A stretch of DNA of 64,000 nucleotides from Pinus tabuliformis (Eukaryota; Streptophyta; Pinopsida; Pinales; Pinaceae), in the NCBI GenBank assembly GCA_031772625.1, contig CM062810.1, positions 452,972,014 to 453,036,013 of the forward strand. Direction: 5' to 3'. Made by a program: the position numbers and the translations under genes. Position 1 is the first letter of the stretch; the number at the start of each line of letters is the position of its first letter. Shown in pieces: positions 22,194 through 32,708 of this stretch. The notes below the pieces were generated by a model. It worked only from the letters and a program-made list of their open reading frames with translations. It was not told where the DNA came from and did not search any database.

Positions 22194-24591
22194 AATTGAT
22201 CCAAAAAATTGTTCCATTGTCAAGACTAGGATCTATTTGAAGGATTTGTGGATGTGGTACACATCGAGGAAGGACATTCAAGACTGGATAGACCTCAAAG
22301 AATGAGAATTTGTGGATCAAGAAAATAGAAACCCTCATCTGACATCTAAAGCTTGGTTACAAAAGTATATTTTTACAAATAAATATGATATTTTTGTGGC
22401 TTCTTTTCATGTTCCATTGTATGAGTGGATATTGAGTTTGACCTAAAGGAAGAATTGCTTTAAGGGTGAAGAACCTACGGTGTGGACTCTTGAACATATA
22501 CAACAACTCAAGAGCACTGACAATAGGATTTCAAGAGTTTTTGATTTCTTGATTCATACCATCTTGGTAGGATTTATTACTGAGTTCGTCATAGACTCAA
22601 CTGTGTCCTACAGTGAAGCAAATTGATGACTTTTTAAAGGATCGCGAGGTAAGTATTTAAAATCTCTCAAACTTTGGATTAAGATGCTTCTGTGTGAAAA
22701 GAGATTTTTACGGATTCAATCAGATTGATAGTTTATGGAAGAAGAAATAATAAATCTGAGCAAGAGATTGTATTAACACAAAGTGAAAAGAGATATAAAG
22801 TAGATACCATAATGAGATCTCATGGACAAGACCTAAAGACATTTGTAGATACTGATTATAGTCCTCTTTTGAGTGGATCTGAAAGTGAAAGAGAAGAAAG
22901 CCACCCTGATAACCCTCATGTAACTTTGCGGTTTGACCCTCCTAGCCTGAGATTTCACAGAAGCTAGAATCCAACAATATCTAGGGTGTTTTTGGCTTTT
23001 CCCCTCTCCCTACCCCTCCTACCCATCATCCCTATCCCCCTCCAAGAAGAAGTATGGCTAACAATATCAAGCTACCCGTTTTCAAAGGAACTCGATTGGA
23101 TGATCCAAAACAGTTTTGGCTTTTATATGAAGGTGTATAAACAATGAAGTAGATCAACAATTAGAATATAAAGAAAGTGCATCCCGTTACGATGCTCCGA
23201 GATAGATCATTGACATGGTATAGGACGTATTCAAATAATGAGAACATAACATTTGCACATACTAAAAAAACATTGATCAGAGAGTTTAAGATGTCCAAGT
23301 CTGAGTCATAGTGCATCACTGAGTTAAAAGAGATCAAACAAAAACCTACTGAGTTTATTTGGGAGTTTGATCATAGATTTAAGGTGTTATTGGACAAAGT
23401 AAGTTTTGGCATAGCTTCGCAGCAACATCAAGAATGTTTTATAGTTGCGTTTCTACCTCATATCAGATTTGCATTGATGCAACAAAAGATAGAAGGTCAA
23501 GTTGAAGCTCTACAGATTGCGATCAAATTTGAAGCTTCACCTATAGGAGATACTAATGTAGGCATGCAATAGATTCATAATCAGATGGTGAACTTAACGT
23601 GACAGATATAATACATCAAGAAAAGAAAAGAAGTTAGAGAAGAAGTATGGTGTATGAAGTTCAGATCAGAGGGACATTCTAAAGAATGTGCTCTATCTTC
23701 AGGAATTACATGATTGGTGGGCCACCAAATCTCTTGAATGAAAGATCCAGCCTGTGGTGTGAAATCTGTAAGACTAGAGGCCAACATGATTCATAAGATT
23801 CTTACTTATTATAGAAATATATATAGACTTCGAGGAATCTATATTGCAAATTTTCTAAATTAATAGGAGACGATGAGAATAATTGTCAGGATTACGAACT
23901 AATGATGGAGCGTGGTGTTGATGCTTATAAAATGCAAGTAGAAGAGCATTGACATGAGGACAATGGACAACGTGGTAGTCAAGGAGGTTACCAAGGAAGA
24001 ATTCGAGGTGGTGGAGATGGTTGAGGATGTGGAGAGATCATTTGTTATAATTTCAGTTAGTTAGGTCATTTTTGAGAGACTTACAGAATCAAACAATGAC
24101 ATGGAAGTATTGTAAATGATTTGACCATGTAATTGAATATTGTCATTTACTTATGGAAAAGATGAAAGAAAAGAGGAATAAACTACCGTCACAAAACACT
24201 CAAATGATTACTGCTAAAAGGAGGACCGGTCAACCTCGAATTAGTATTGTCACTAGAAGTGGAGATACAACCAGTAGTGATAAAGAGGATGAAAAGAAAG
24301 AATCTAAAAGTGCATGGGTCAAAAAGACTACTGAGAAAGTTCCTATTTTTTATATTCAGAAAGAAAAAGAAGTATTTATGGAAGCAAAGTGAATTTTTAT
24401 GGATGATGGAGCTTCGACCTTTAGTGCACAACCAAAGCCTGATCAGAAAAGTAACTGTAACATGTCATCATCTTCAAAAGGTTCTAGAAAGGCTTCAGGA
24501 GTTGATATATTCCTATACATCCAAAGAAACATTGCGAAGTGAGATGCGAAAATTCAATAATTTTCATCGACATAAGAGAACTTGAAGAGAG
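22194..24591 (+). pseudogene. gag: Ty3 gag with zinc-knuckle remnant
   Basis: The capsid part starts at the ATG of 23054: MANNIKLPVFKGTRLDDPKQFWLLYEGV. This is the usual 'F.G....DP..F' gag opening. The open segment 23384-23572 belongs to the capsid C-terminal half (LDKVSFGIASQQHQECFIVAFLPHIRFALMQQKIEGQ). Near 24043-24075 a broken zinc knuckle reads CYNFS.LGHF. Sequence 22194-23053 is leader or N-terminal extension (a short Ser/Glu-rich frame at 22725-22967). 24153-24392 is a basic linker. Stops throughout make it non-functional. Gag would form the virus-like particle in the cytoplasm. Confidence 0.7.
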
Positions 24592-25076
24592 ATGGGGCTT
24601 AGTGCGCATATAGGAGAGTATGAGATGGATCAAATTATTCTAGATCTGGGATCTGGTGCTAATGTCTTAACGAATAAGACATGGGAATTGATGTATAATT
24701 TGAAGCTACATTGTTATCCACTTCAGTTAAGGATGAAAAATCAAATAAATATCTTCCCTCTAGGAAGACTACCATGTGTCAAAGTGGATATTGAACGTGT
24801 TTGTCGTACTGCTGATTTTGAAGTAATAGAGATTTTCAATGATAGTAACCCAAAGTGGATATTGAATGCGTACACCCTACTGCTGATTTTGAAGCAATAG
24901 AGATTGTTAATGGTAGTAACCCTTATCCTCCATTGCTTGGAATTGACTGGGAATTTGACAATATGGCCATAATTGATTTGAAGAAGAGATGGATGATATT
25001 TGAAGGAAATAATATGAGAGTAATTGTTCTCTTGTATCCATCAGAAAGAGTAAGATATACAAAACCATTCAAATAA
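24592..25076 (+). pseudogene. pol: Ty3 aspartic protease, frameshifted by duplication
   Basis: The active-site loop reads IILDLGSGANVLTNKTWELM (near residues 16-34). D.GSGANV replaces the common D.G(A/S)..N pattern, so the catalytic Asp is present. The C-terminal flap half is seen as YPPLLGIDWEFDNMAIIDLKKRWMIFEG. A 71-bp tandem duplication at 24780-24921 shifts the frame in the middle, splitting the domain into two overlapping open segments. The protease would have matured the polyprotein. Confidence 0.8.
24780..24921 (+). repeat. 71-bp tandem duplication inside protease
   Basis: CAAAGTGGATATTGAA...GGTAGTAACC-type units at 24780-24850 and 24851-24921, diverged at several positions. The length is not a multiple of three, which explains the frameshift. 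Confidence 0.88.
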
Positions 25077-25339
25077 GAATATTACGCAGTTGACATAGAC
25101 AACATCTATTAATTGACAGCGAAGGAACAAGATTTTGTTAACTCTACTGTAGAGGGAAAGTCTAGTTGAGAGCATGATATTCTTGTAACTCATATTTAAA
25201 AGAAGAGTTGGAGAACTATAAGAATAGGTTGCATGAACTATCCATTATGTGTTGTGCAAGAATTAACAAATGAGTTATATATATGATATATGAGGTATGT
25301 AAACTTGTCGTCCTATGATGGATTAGGTGATGTAACTAA

Positions 25340-26020
25340 TTTTATTAGTAATTATGATGAACAAGTTCCAAAAAATCAAAGGTTGTCAGTCTTGGATATA
25401 GCCTTGAAACCTACCCTTGCTAGATGGTGGAATGCACACAAGAAGAATATAGGAGGTTGGTAGGAATGTCAAAGACTGATGGGGATAAGGTTTGGGCAGA
25501 TAGATATAGATAAGATAAAATATGATGGTGAAATGAATCCTAGGAAGCATATCCATCTATGCACTACAACATGGAAGGAGATTCCATAGAAATAATGGGT
25601 ACATGGATTCATTCATACGTTAGAGACAATCCCTAAGAACTAGTACCTAGAAATAGAGCTTCAACATGGTATCGTGAACTGGGCAGACATGGATGATGGC
25701 TTCATATTAACATTTAGCTTTGAGGAAGACTTCCCATACATAGATTTGGCCCTTCAGACAGTGAAGAAGAGGATCTTTGAGAATGTAATCCCACTGACAT
25801 AGAAGCAACGTGATTGGGCTGCGCAGATAGAAAATACACTAGAGTGTTAAAATCTTACTGCAGATGAAGAAGAAGATCCTTGCAACATCAAGATAGAAGA
25901 GTCAGAAGGATACCTAGAAGTAACTGGACCTAAGCTAGAGATACCATAGATAATGAAGCCACTAAATACGAAGAAGGTGAACATATGATCAGAGAAGGAA
26001 CCCAAGTTTGCAACAATAGG
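25340..26020 (+). pseudogene. Gag-like segment between protease and RT
   Basis: A single frame with stops reads ALKPTLARWWNAHKKNIGGW, then PRKHIHLCTTTWKEIP, WVHGFIHTLETIPKN, then NWADMDDGFILTFSFE. This looks like a Ty3 capsid (Retrotrans_gag) helix set rather than RT or protease. It is followed in-frame by an acidic linker and FATIGNYLDKEIMSKVTELL, which leads straight into RT. Position between protease and RT is unusual for Ty3/gypsy. It may be a family-specific extension or the product of recombination. Confidence 0.55.
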
Positions 26021-26042
26021 AAACTACTTAGATAAGGAGATA

Positions 26043-26474
26043 ATGAGTAAAGTTACAGAGTTACTTCATGAATATCAAGAACTATTTCCCACCAAGTTTT
26101 CAGATATGAAGGGTATAATAGGAGAGATAGGAGTCATGAAGATTCCTCTTAAGCTTAATGTGAAGCTAGTTAAGAAAAGGCCTTACAGGCTAAACCAGAA
26201 GCATAAGGAAAAAGTGAAAGAAGAGCTTGATAAGATGACAGCAGCAGGAATTATTGAGCTTATAGAAGAATAAGAATGGGTTTGTCCTATGGTGGTGCTA
26301 AAGAAGAAGACTCAAGTACAAATTAGGATATGTGTTGATCTGAGAAAGTTGAATGATGCATGTTTGCATGATCCCTTCCCTACCCCTTTCACAGATGAAG
26401 TGCTAGACAATGTAGGAGGCCAGGAAGTTTACACATTTATAGATGGATTCCCAGGTTATCATCAAATTAAGTAG
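26043..26474 (+). pseudogene. pol: Ty3 RT, N-terminal half only
   Basis: Two open segments (26043-26273 and 26289-26474) in one frame, with KKRPYRLNQKHKEKV, TAAGIIELIEE, IRICVDLRKLNDACLHDPFPTPFTDEVLDNVGGQEV and GYHQIK. They match copy 1 (51-510) closely and lack its run of TAG codons. The domain ends abruptly after GYHQIK, before the YxDD catalytic box, because of the deletion. It therefore cannot be an active polymerase. Confidence 0.9.
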
Positions 26475-26700
26475 AAGAATTTCTAGGTAGAAGAAATTTT
26501 TCTCCTTTATGATAGTAATTTTGTAAAATTTCCAGTAAAATTCAAGATGCATTAGTTGGGTCTATACATTATCAAACATATTACTGATGGAGGTGCAGTT
26601 CAATTAGAAAAGTTAAATGGATAATTGGTTCAAGGAAGAGTAAATGGAAGCAGGTTGAAACTGTACAGGAAAGACCCTACCCCTACATCTTTTCTCTAAG
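26475..26700 (+). pseudogene. pol: Ty3 integrase C-terminal domain joined to RT by deletion
   Basis: FLLYDSNFVKFPVKFKMH, then TDGGAVQLEKLNG and GRVNGSRLKLY match the integrase tail of copy 1 (2590-2770). RNase H, the zinc finger and the integrase core are missing: compared with copy 1, about 2.1 kb is lost between GYHQIK and the LLYDS module. Sequence 26701-27007 is the 3' region, with a TATATATATGG stretch near 26930 and no gene. Confidence 0.85.
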
Positions 26701-27007
26701 GAAAGGAGAGAAATCTTAGTCCCACCTACAGTTGAAAGTGGGCACTCGATTATAAACTGCGCTGCAAAGAGAGCTTAAACGTAGGAATCTCAACATAAGA
26801 GGGGTCGCTTCACAACACATATAATGGATGGAAAAATAATGAGGAAGTTTTAGGCTAATGAAGTCATTGCACCAGTGGTTTCATTAGCCGTGTAGTGCGC
26901 TAATAGGGTTTAGTACAATTGGGCCATATATATATGGCAAGAGTTTCTGGACGACTGTTGTGAGGCTCAGGAGAAAGCTATTTCATTTCAATACTCATGG
27001 TTAATTC

Positions 27008-28019
27008 TGGTTGAAGGGAAAATACCCCTAGGGTCCTTTGGGTTAAGACTCTACCAGACTGAAAATTGCTTATTCAAAGAAACACACACACAACCATTAT
27101 CTTCACTTTAAGCAAATTCTAATGTTTAGGGTACGTACCTAAGGTCCTACGTTCGAGAAGGCCTTTAGGGTCCAAACCCTTCTTGGAGTTCCCTTCTTCT
27201 TCTTTGACCTGTAAAACAAACAAATCAAAGAACACAACAGTACATGGACAAATACTTATATGAAAATCATCTTCATGCTATAAAGTTAGTTATAAAAATC
27301 TTTAAGTAACTACTTGCATAAGAATTCAAGACAAGAATCTCATAAGCATAAAGAAAGATTGTTTCGGGAACCAAGACGTGTTTCTTTTATATAAAGGCAA
27401 ATAAAGTACATATAACGGAAAGATATCACCTGAAACACCTTCAGCGGGCTCCAAGCAAAGCTTCCTCCCGGATTCGTTCCAGCCTCAAGCCTTCAACAAG
27501 AGCTCCTTCCAAGTCCTACTCAATGATGACATAAAGGATGAATGATCACCAATACACATGGAAACAAGGGTTTCCTATGCAAAATGGGGGAAGTGCAGAA
27601 AGCACCAAGGACTTCAAACCTGGTCTATGGGGAAAATCTCAGCATAATAATCTTGCTCTTCTTTTCTCTCTCCCTTAGGCCTTCCCTTTGATGTCTTTTT
27701 ATACCATCTCCAAAGTAGTTTTTTAGTTAGGAGTTGGTTGGGAACAGTTGGGCCACGGGCACTAACAGGTGATCAGCAGGTAAAACCCGCGATCTCCGCC
27801 CGAAAATAAGGAATTATTAATTTTTTAAGTGTTTTAATACATACACGCGGGTTGGGTATACACAGACCCGCGTGTACACATGTTTAACTCAGGGCAATGT
27901 CGTGTGTAGGGAATAAAACATTGTTTTTTAAATTTTAGGACCAGGTCTCGAAGGAGGGGTTGCCCTAGGCCATGAGTGCAGCATCACAAACCATAAGAGT
28001 CAGATTTGGAGCTATAACA
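27008..28019 (-). repeat. 3' LTR of Tat-like element 1
   Basis: The right edge ends in ...CTATAACA (TGTTATAG on the - strand), exactly as in element 2, and is followed by a polypurine tract. The left edge is proposed at TGGTTGAAGGG (27008) and is less certain. It contains an 11-bp inverted repeat TACACGCGGGT/ACCCGCGTGTA at 27842-27852 and 27866-27876. Confidence 0.65.
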
Positions 28020-28031
28020 GATGCCCCCTAA
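28020..28031 (-). other. Polypurine tract of Tat-like element 1
   Basis: The - strand reads TTAGGGGGCATC immediately before the LTR start TGTTATAG. Element 2 has TTAGGGGGCAGC in the same place. Confidence 0.8.
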
Positions 28032-30959
28032 TATATGAGGTCAGAAGGGGAACATGATGGCCGAAATATATTATGTAAGTACATGGAAAGGAACTCTGTC
28101 GAAAAATCGAGGAGGACTGCACCAGAATTCAGCCTGCCAAGCCACCGAAAGGAGATCAGAAAGAAACACTGTCTGAGGCGGGCATACCCATGCTCAGGAA
28201 AAGTAAAGCATGTCCGCATATCAAGTACAAGCGGATCCACTAAGTATACAAGTATAAATTACTGGAAGATACATAATGGATCATCTGATCATAATGAGTA
28301 AGTACATGTCTGAATATCACATATAAGACTGTTAATGATGCTGAAAGATGCAACAGATCACTGATATCAAAGACTGATCCCAAAAGGTACCAACTGAACA
28401 TGATGGAATAGGATGGTACTACACTACAAACTCAGGTGCCAGCATATAGAATGTCGCCATGACTGACTGCAACATATAAGGTGGAGTGGTGTCAACTAGC
28501 AGTAACAGGAGCAATTGTCGAGTGAACCAATGAATGCTGATACAACCTGAGGTCTTCACCGACCGCCGTGGTACATTTCTACACCATGGGAATAAATGAT
28601 CTGAAGTCGACCATGTGAGAAATCATTTGATTACCGGTCATTGATGTATACCGTTAACAAATGCGAGACTACTCACCGATAATGATAATGAGCGTCAAGG
28701 TACCCAGTACAATCTAACAAGTGTGAATAGATGAGCTGAAGTCGAACACCTGTAAGAATCTATCGATCAGGAGACAATGATGGTTTCCCACTGTCGATAG
28801 CAAAGGATCAGCCACTAATGACTGCAAACCCCAAGGTACTACCAAATGGACTCTAGATCTTTGCCCCAGAGCAATGAGTCGGAGTCGATAGGGAAAGATC
28901 CGCTAGAAGGAAGGCATTAAGGCATCCTCCATCAATCTAGCGCGAGTGTAACCCATAGGCCAATAATGTGGAAGGAATCAGACGAAAAAGATGTAGTAAC
29001 CCAACCGAAGTACATTTCCGGCGTACACAAGATGTGGCTAGCGCACGGCAGAAACCCTCTGAACCAACCAATAATGAAAGCTGACACAGAGGCGAGGTAT
29101 CCACCAATAGGGTCAAATGGAAACCAAGGTACTGCACGAATCCCAATGTGTGATAATGTATGCTGATGTCGAACACAAGGGAAACCACTCAGTCAAAGAC
29201 CCATGATACTGATCGATGCTGAACACAAGGTGACCTATCAATAATGAAAATAGGGCCAAGGTGCGGCTCTAGGCCTATCCTCAGAGCAAGGTGTCGTCGT
29301 CGATAAGGACAAGACCCGCCATCAAGAAGTCAATGGGGACCTTCTCAAACCGGCATGCGTAAAGGACCAATATAACTGATGTGATGATAGACATGATACT
29401 GACAACTAGGGATGGCCGACTGAAAATGAGTCAAGAGACACCGCAGAAAGGCCGACTCAGGCTAACTTCCCTTGAACAAAAGCACGACTCAATGTGACTA
29501 TGTGGCAGCATATAATGAATCTGTATAATTTCGTCATGCAGGAGGCACGAACGAACACTCCATATGATTGGAAGAGATAACCAATCGGGGGAGAACTGAC
29601 TCAATAACAAGGTTATGGCGTACCTAAGTCAAACTAAATCCCACCCATGCGGAGGAGACTTTGTTTTGAGTGCTTTGTTCAAGGGCGACACGACTGACTC
29701 TAGCTGCCAACAATAAATGGAAATAATGTCCCTGTTCCCGCTCTTTTTTGGAATATTTAATTTTTTTTTGTCTTTTTCTGATAAGCCAAAAAAAGAATAA
29801 AAAAATGCTATGGTACAGTGGAAAGAACGAGTGTCGGTGAAACAGATGATCTAGTTCCTGGGAAAGGAACGTTCCTATGCTCAATGCAGGGAGGTGAAAA
29901 CTGGTCAGTGATACTCATAGGTATGTTCCTTCCACGGATCAAAGGTACGTCAAGCTGCAAAAGTCAAAGGTATGCGAGGTTGACTTTGCAGACGTCATGG
30001 TCAAAAGTTGGCTTAAACACGAGTCCAAGTGAATCCGGTTGTAGGCCAAAAGGTGTAAATGGTCAACATGCAATGCAGAAGTACAACTCAACACACATAA
30101 GAGCCTCTAGGGTATAAGGCCAGAACGAAGCGAAGAAGCAAAGAGGAATGAGTCTTCAACGCATAAGTCATGGCGGGACTACAGAGGACTCCCGAGCCTA
30201 CTCAAAACGAAGCAGCATGGGCAACAAATGTCAGTGATGTGCTAACTACGAAGCCCATGTAAAGGTATGGCTCTACCATCGTGTCATGATTTAAAGAATC
30301 GGCGAGTGAGAATGGCTTACTAACCATAACACGGTGGGGTGGACCCTACGACAGATGGATCGATCATATGGAGGCTAGTATGCATAATGCAACGGAAAAA
30401 TGGTGTCCCTAACCTATATGCCAGTGAAAACACGATACCTACCATGATGGGTCAGCAGTCATGGAACCGTCTCGAACCGTCGAAAAAAATGTCCAAAATG
30501 TCCTGAAAAACAACCCAATCTCGACATTCCAAGCTCCCAAGTTAAAAGTGACATGAGACCAAACAAAATAAAATTTCGAAAAAATTTTGCATTTTCAAAA
30601 CTTATAAAAAGAAATTTTGGACTCACCATTTTTACCGTTTGACTTGGAGAGCAAAAATTGTGGAGCAAAAGGAGCAAACTTCCCTATGACTTTTCCAACT
30701 GTTCAAACTTGCCGAAAGCTTCCAGGTAAGCACTAAACTTGTCTTGCAATTGATTGTGATAGTTTTTTGGAAATTTAATTGATGTTTTACCATTGGATTT
30801 TTGCAAAAAATTCCTTTGCGGCGTACACGCGGGTTGGCTATATAGAAATCGCGTATACGACGGCCCTACACGCGACTGTATACAAAGGAACCCGCGTGTG
30901 CGCAGCAAACTAATTTTATACACAAAACTAACGGATGAAAATGATTTTTTTCTTCCAGG
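28032..30959. other. Long 3' region of Tat-like element 1, leader of the antisense ORF
   Basis: No supported coding. Imperfect iterations of GATGTCGAACAC / GAAGTCGAACACC / GCTGAACACAAGG occur every 50-130 bp between about 28600 and 29230. A 15-bp inverted repeat with one mismatch (30821-30835 and 30889-30903, core ACGCGGGTT) lies upstream of the antisense ORF and shares its core word with the LTR hairpin at 27842. Confidence 0.6.
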
Positions 30960-32206
30960 ATGACTCTCACATGGCATGAAAGAGAGCACTCAGCTGTGGA
31001 TAATGAAGTTATGAACAATGATGAGGCATTAGATGCCCTATGGGGATGCGGGTTGCTAAAATTCTTCAAATTGCCAAATATGAAAGCCAACACGCGTTTG
31101 CTCGAGAGACTCATTGATTATTGGGATGTCGATGAGGAAGCATTTGTGATTGATCATATGCCACTCAGGGTAGAAGTGGAAGACATATATTTTATCACGG
31201 GCCTTTCCCGAAGGGGAGAGGTAGTACATTCCCGGGGCAGGACACGGAATAGCCTCAGTGTAGATGACTATGTACAGATTTATTGCCCGGGTCACCAAAA
31301 GGTTGGGAGCCAGATCTCTATCCCACATGTGGCGAGTTTGTCACTCAGGATAATCTTGTTCACTATAGCTCGAGTGAACGGATGATCCTCACTACATCAG
31401 GCGTCATGGGTAAATATGAGTGTGGCAGTGGACTGTCTCACTACAGTGTTTGACTGGTGTACTCCTCTCCTTGCCAACATGAAGGAACAACTCACTTCTA
31501 TTAGGAGGGGACAAACCAAGAATTTTGGGTTCGGAACCATCTTGTGCACTTTCTTCTTCGAGAAGGTTCCCGCACTCCGCCCCAGGGTAGCAGTGGCCAT
31601 CAGTAGCCCACGTGATCCACGCATGGGCCGGTGGGCTGACTTGATGAAACGTCTGGGGGGTGGGGAAGTCCCAAGGAATGCATTTGACGATGATTTCTTT
31701 GCTTGGTGGGAGCAGCAGATCATCATCGTGGATGACTACCCCTATGCCGGACTAGATTTCCAAGGAGATCCTGATCTAGTGTTACCACCAAATGCAGCAT
31801 GGGGCGAGATTGGTAAGAATTTTTTTTATGTTTTTATGATTTTTTTTTTTGGATTTTTCAAATATAATGATGAATTTTGAAAAATATTTTTTGATGAGAT
31901 TCAAATGACTAATATGATGATCATGTTCCAGACATTGGGCCTGTACGACCAGATGGATTCCCGCGGCATGGACGGCGTGGCCGAGGAGCCGAAGAGGCGG
32001 CTGCGGATACGGAACGGACCCTGAACAACGTCCAACGACACTTGGCGAGACTGAGCTGCCAAGTACCGATGGCCGAGATAGAGGACCTTCCTCCGGATAT
32101 GCAGCGTCATGTGGTTGGCATGCCACGTGACTGGGTTCGCATCTTTCGGCGCGTGGCCCACGCTATAGTGACATACTTAGATGCTCATCCTGAGTCGAGG
32201 CGCTAG
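30960..32206 (+). pseudogene. Antisense ORF with one intron, plant-mobile-domain-like
   Basis: Read on the + strand, opposite to the element. Exon 1 is 30960-31812 and exon 2 is 31932-32206; a 119-nt T-rich intron has donor G|GTAAGA and acceptor TTCCAG|A. Joining preserves the frame (376 codons including the final TAG at 32204-32206). A single internal TGA (31383-31385) breaks exon 1. Residues about 25-75 (LWGCGLLKFFKLP, LLERLIDYWDVDEEAFVID, VEVEDIYFITGL) resemble the plant mobile domain ('W.....TF...G..T.TLEDV..I.GL'). Exon 2 encodes an Arg/Glu-rich helical tail. GC-rich exons against an AT-rich intron support the model. The ATG is preceded by a polypyrimidine tract and CAG|G, hinting at a further upstream 5' exon. 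The function is unknown. Confidence 0.65.
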
Positions 32207-32287
32207 ATATGCCTGACATGATTATGGGCATTTGAGTCCCAATTTTGTATATTTTTGGACACACATATGTACACTCGAGGCGTTTTA

Positions 32288-32289
<2 letters not shown>

Positions 32290-32336
<47 letters not shown>
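32290..32336. repeat. (TA)n microsatellite
   Basis: About 23 uninterrupted TA units, 84 bp after the end of the antisense ORF. Confidence 0.98.
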
Positions 32337-32339
<3 letters not shown>

Positions 32340-32504
32340 TTTGACTTTTTGATGCATGATTTTATGATGATGAATGATTGATATGCCAGTCTAATGCTTG
32401 ATTAGCGATAGAATCAGCTAACCAATTTTGAAAATCAACCAGGTGATTCCTCAGGAAAATCGATTAAGTGACTCGAGATGAGTCAAATGTGATTTTTGGA
32501 GGCA

Positions 32505-32708
32505 TGTTGGGTGCAACCCAACTTAGCCAAGATTTTGGCAAAGACTCTACATTTTGTGGGGCAGAGCATGCAGTGGAGCATGGAGTGAAGCACATTTTGA
32601 GGAATCAAATATATGCATTGTATCGTAAGGGATTCAGGGTGGGACGAAGTGCCTCCTTTTCTAAAAAGTGTGTAATTTTGTAAGGGATCAATGGTTTTGG
32701 GGCCATAG
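32505..32708 (+). repeat. Family X LTR, left fragment (split by Tat-like element 2)
   Basis: TGTTGGGTGCAACCCAACTT onward aligns with 21358-21560. It is interrupted in GGGCCATAG by the nested element and resumes at 42733. The last five bases CATAG (32704-32708) are the left copy of the target duplication. Confidence 0.93.

Larger units (their letters stand above)
21358..27007 (+). mobile_element. Ty3/gypsy LTR retrotransposon, family X copy 2, internally deleted
   Basis: 5' LTR 21358-22193, then gag, zinc knuckle, protease, a second gag-like segment, the RT N-terminal half, and the integrase C-terminus fused after a deletion. It is cut at 27007 by the Tat-like LTR. Its own 3' LTR is possibly the family-X LTR at 32505, because the ~40 bp before 32505 resemble the pre-LTR sequence of copy 1 (AAGTGACTYGAG, then GAGTCA). 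Confidence 0.85.
27008..32430 (-). mobile_element. Tat/Ogre-like Ty3 element 1, 3' part only
   Basis: Oriented on the - strand: its 3' LTR is at the left (27008-28019), followed rightward by polypurine tract, long 3' region and an antisense ORF. The region after the LTR matches Tat-like element 2 at 33715-34450 (TGAGGCGGGCATWCCCATGCT; CCAATAATGATAATGA/CCGATAATGATAATGA; GTCAAGGTAC/CTCAAGGTAC). RT, integrase, gag and the 5' LTR are absent. Long 3' regions with antisense ORFs are known from the Tat lineage (Grande, Retand). The right limit is approximate. Confidence 0.7.

Noticed and set aside
30960..31385. Independent 141-aa host gene
   Set aside because: The frame continues after a single TGA and across a plausible intron, and the surroundings are a Tat-like 3' region, so it is treated as one element ORF.
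32290..32336. (TA)n as a terminal repeat or insertion target
   Set aside because: Simple microsatellite. No duplicated flanks.
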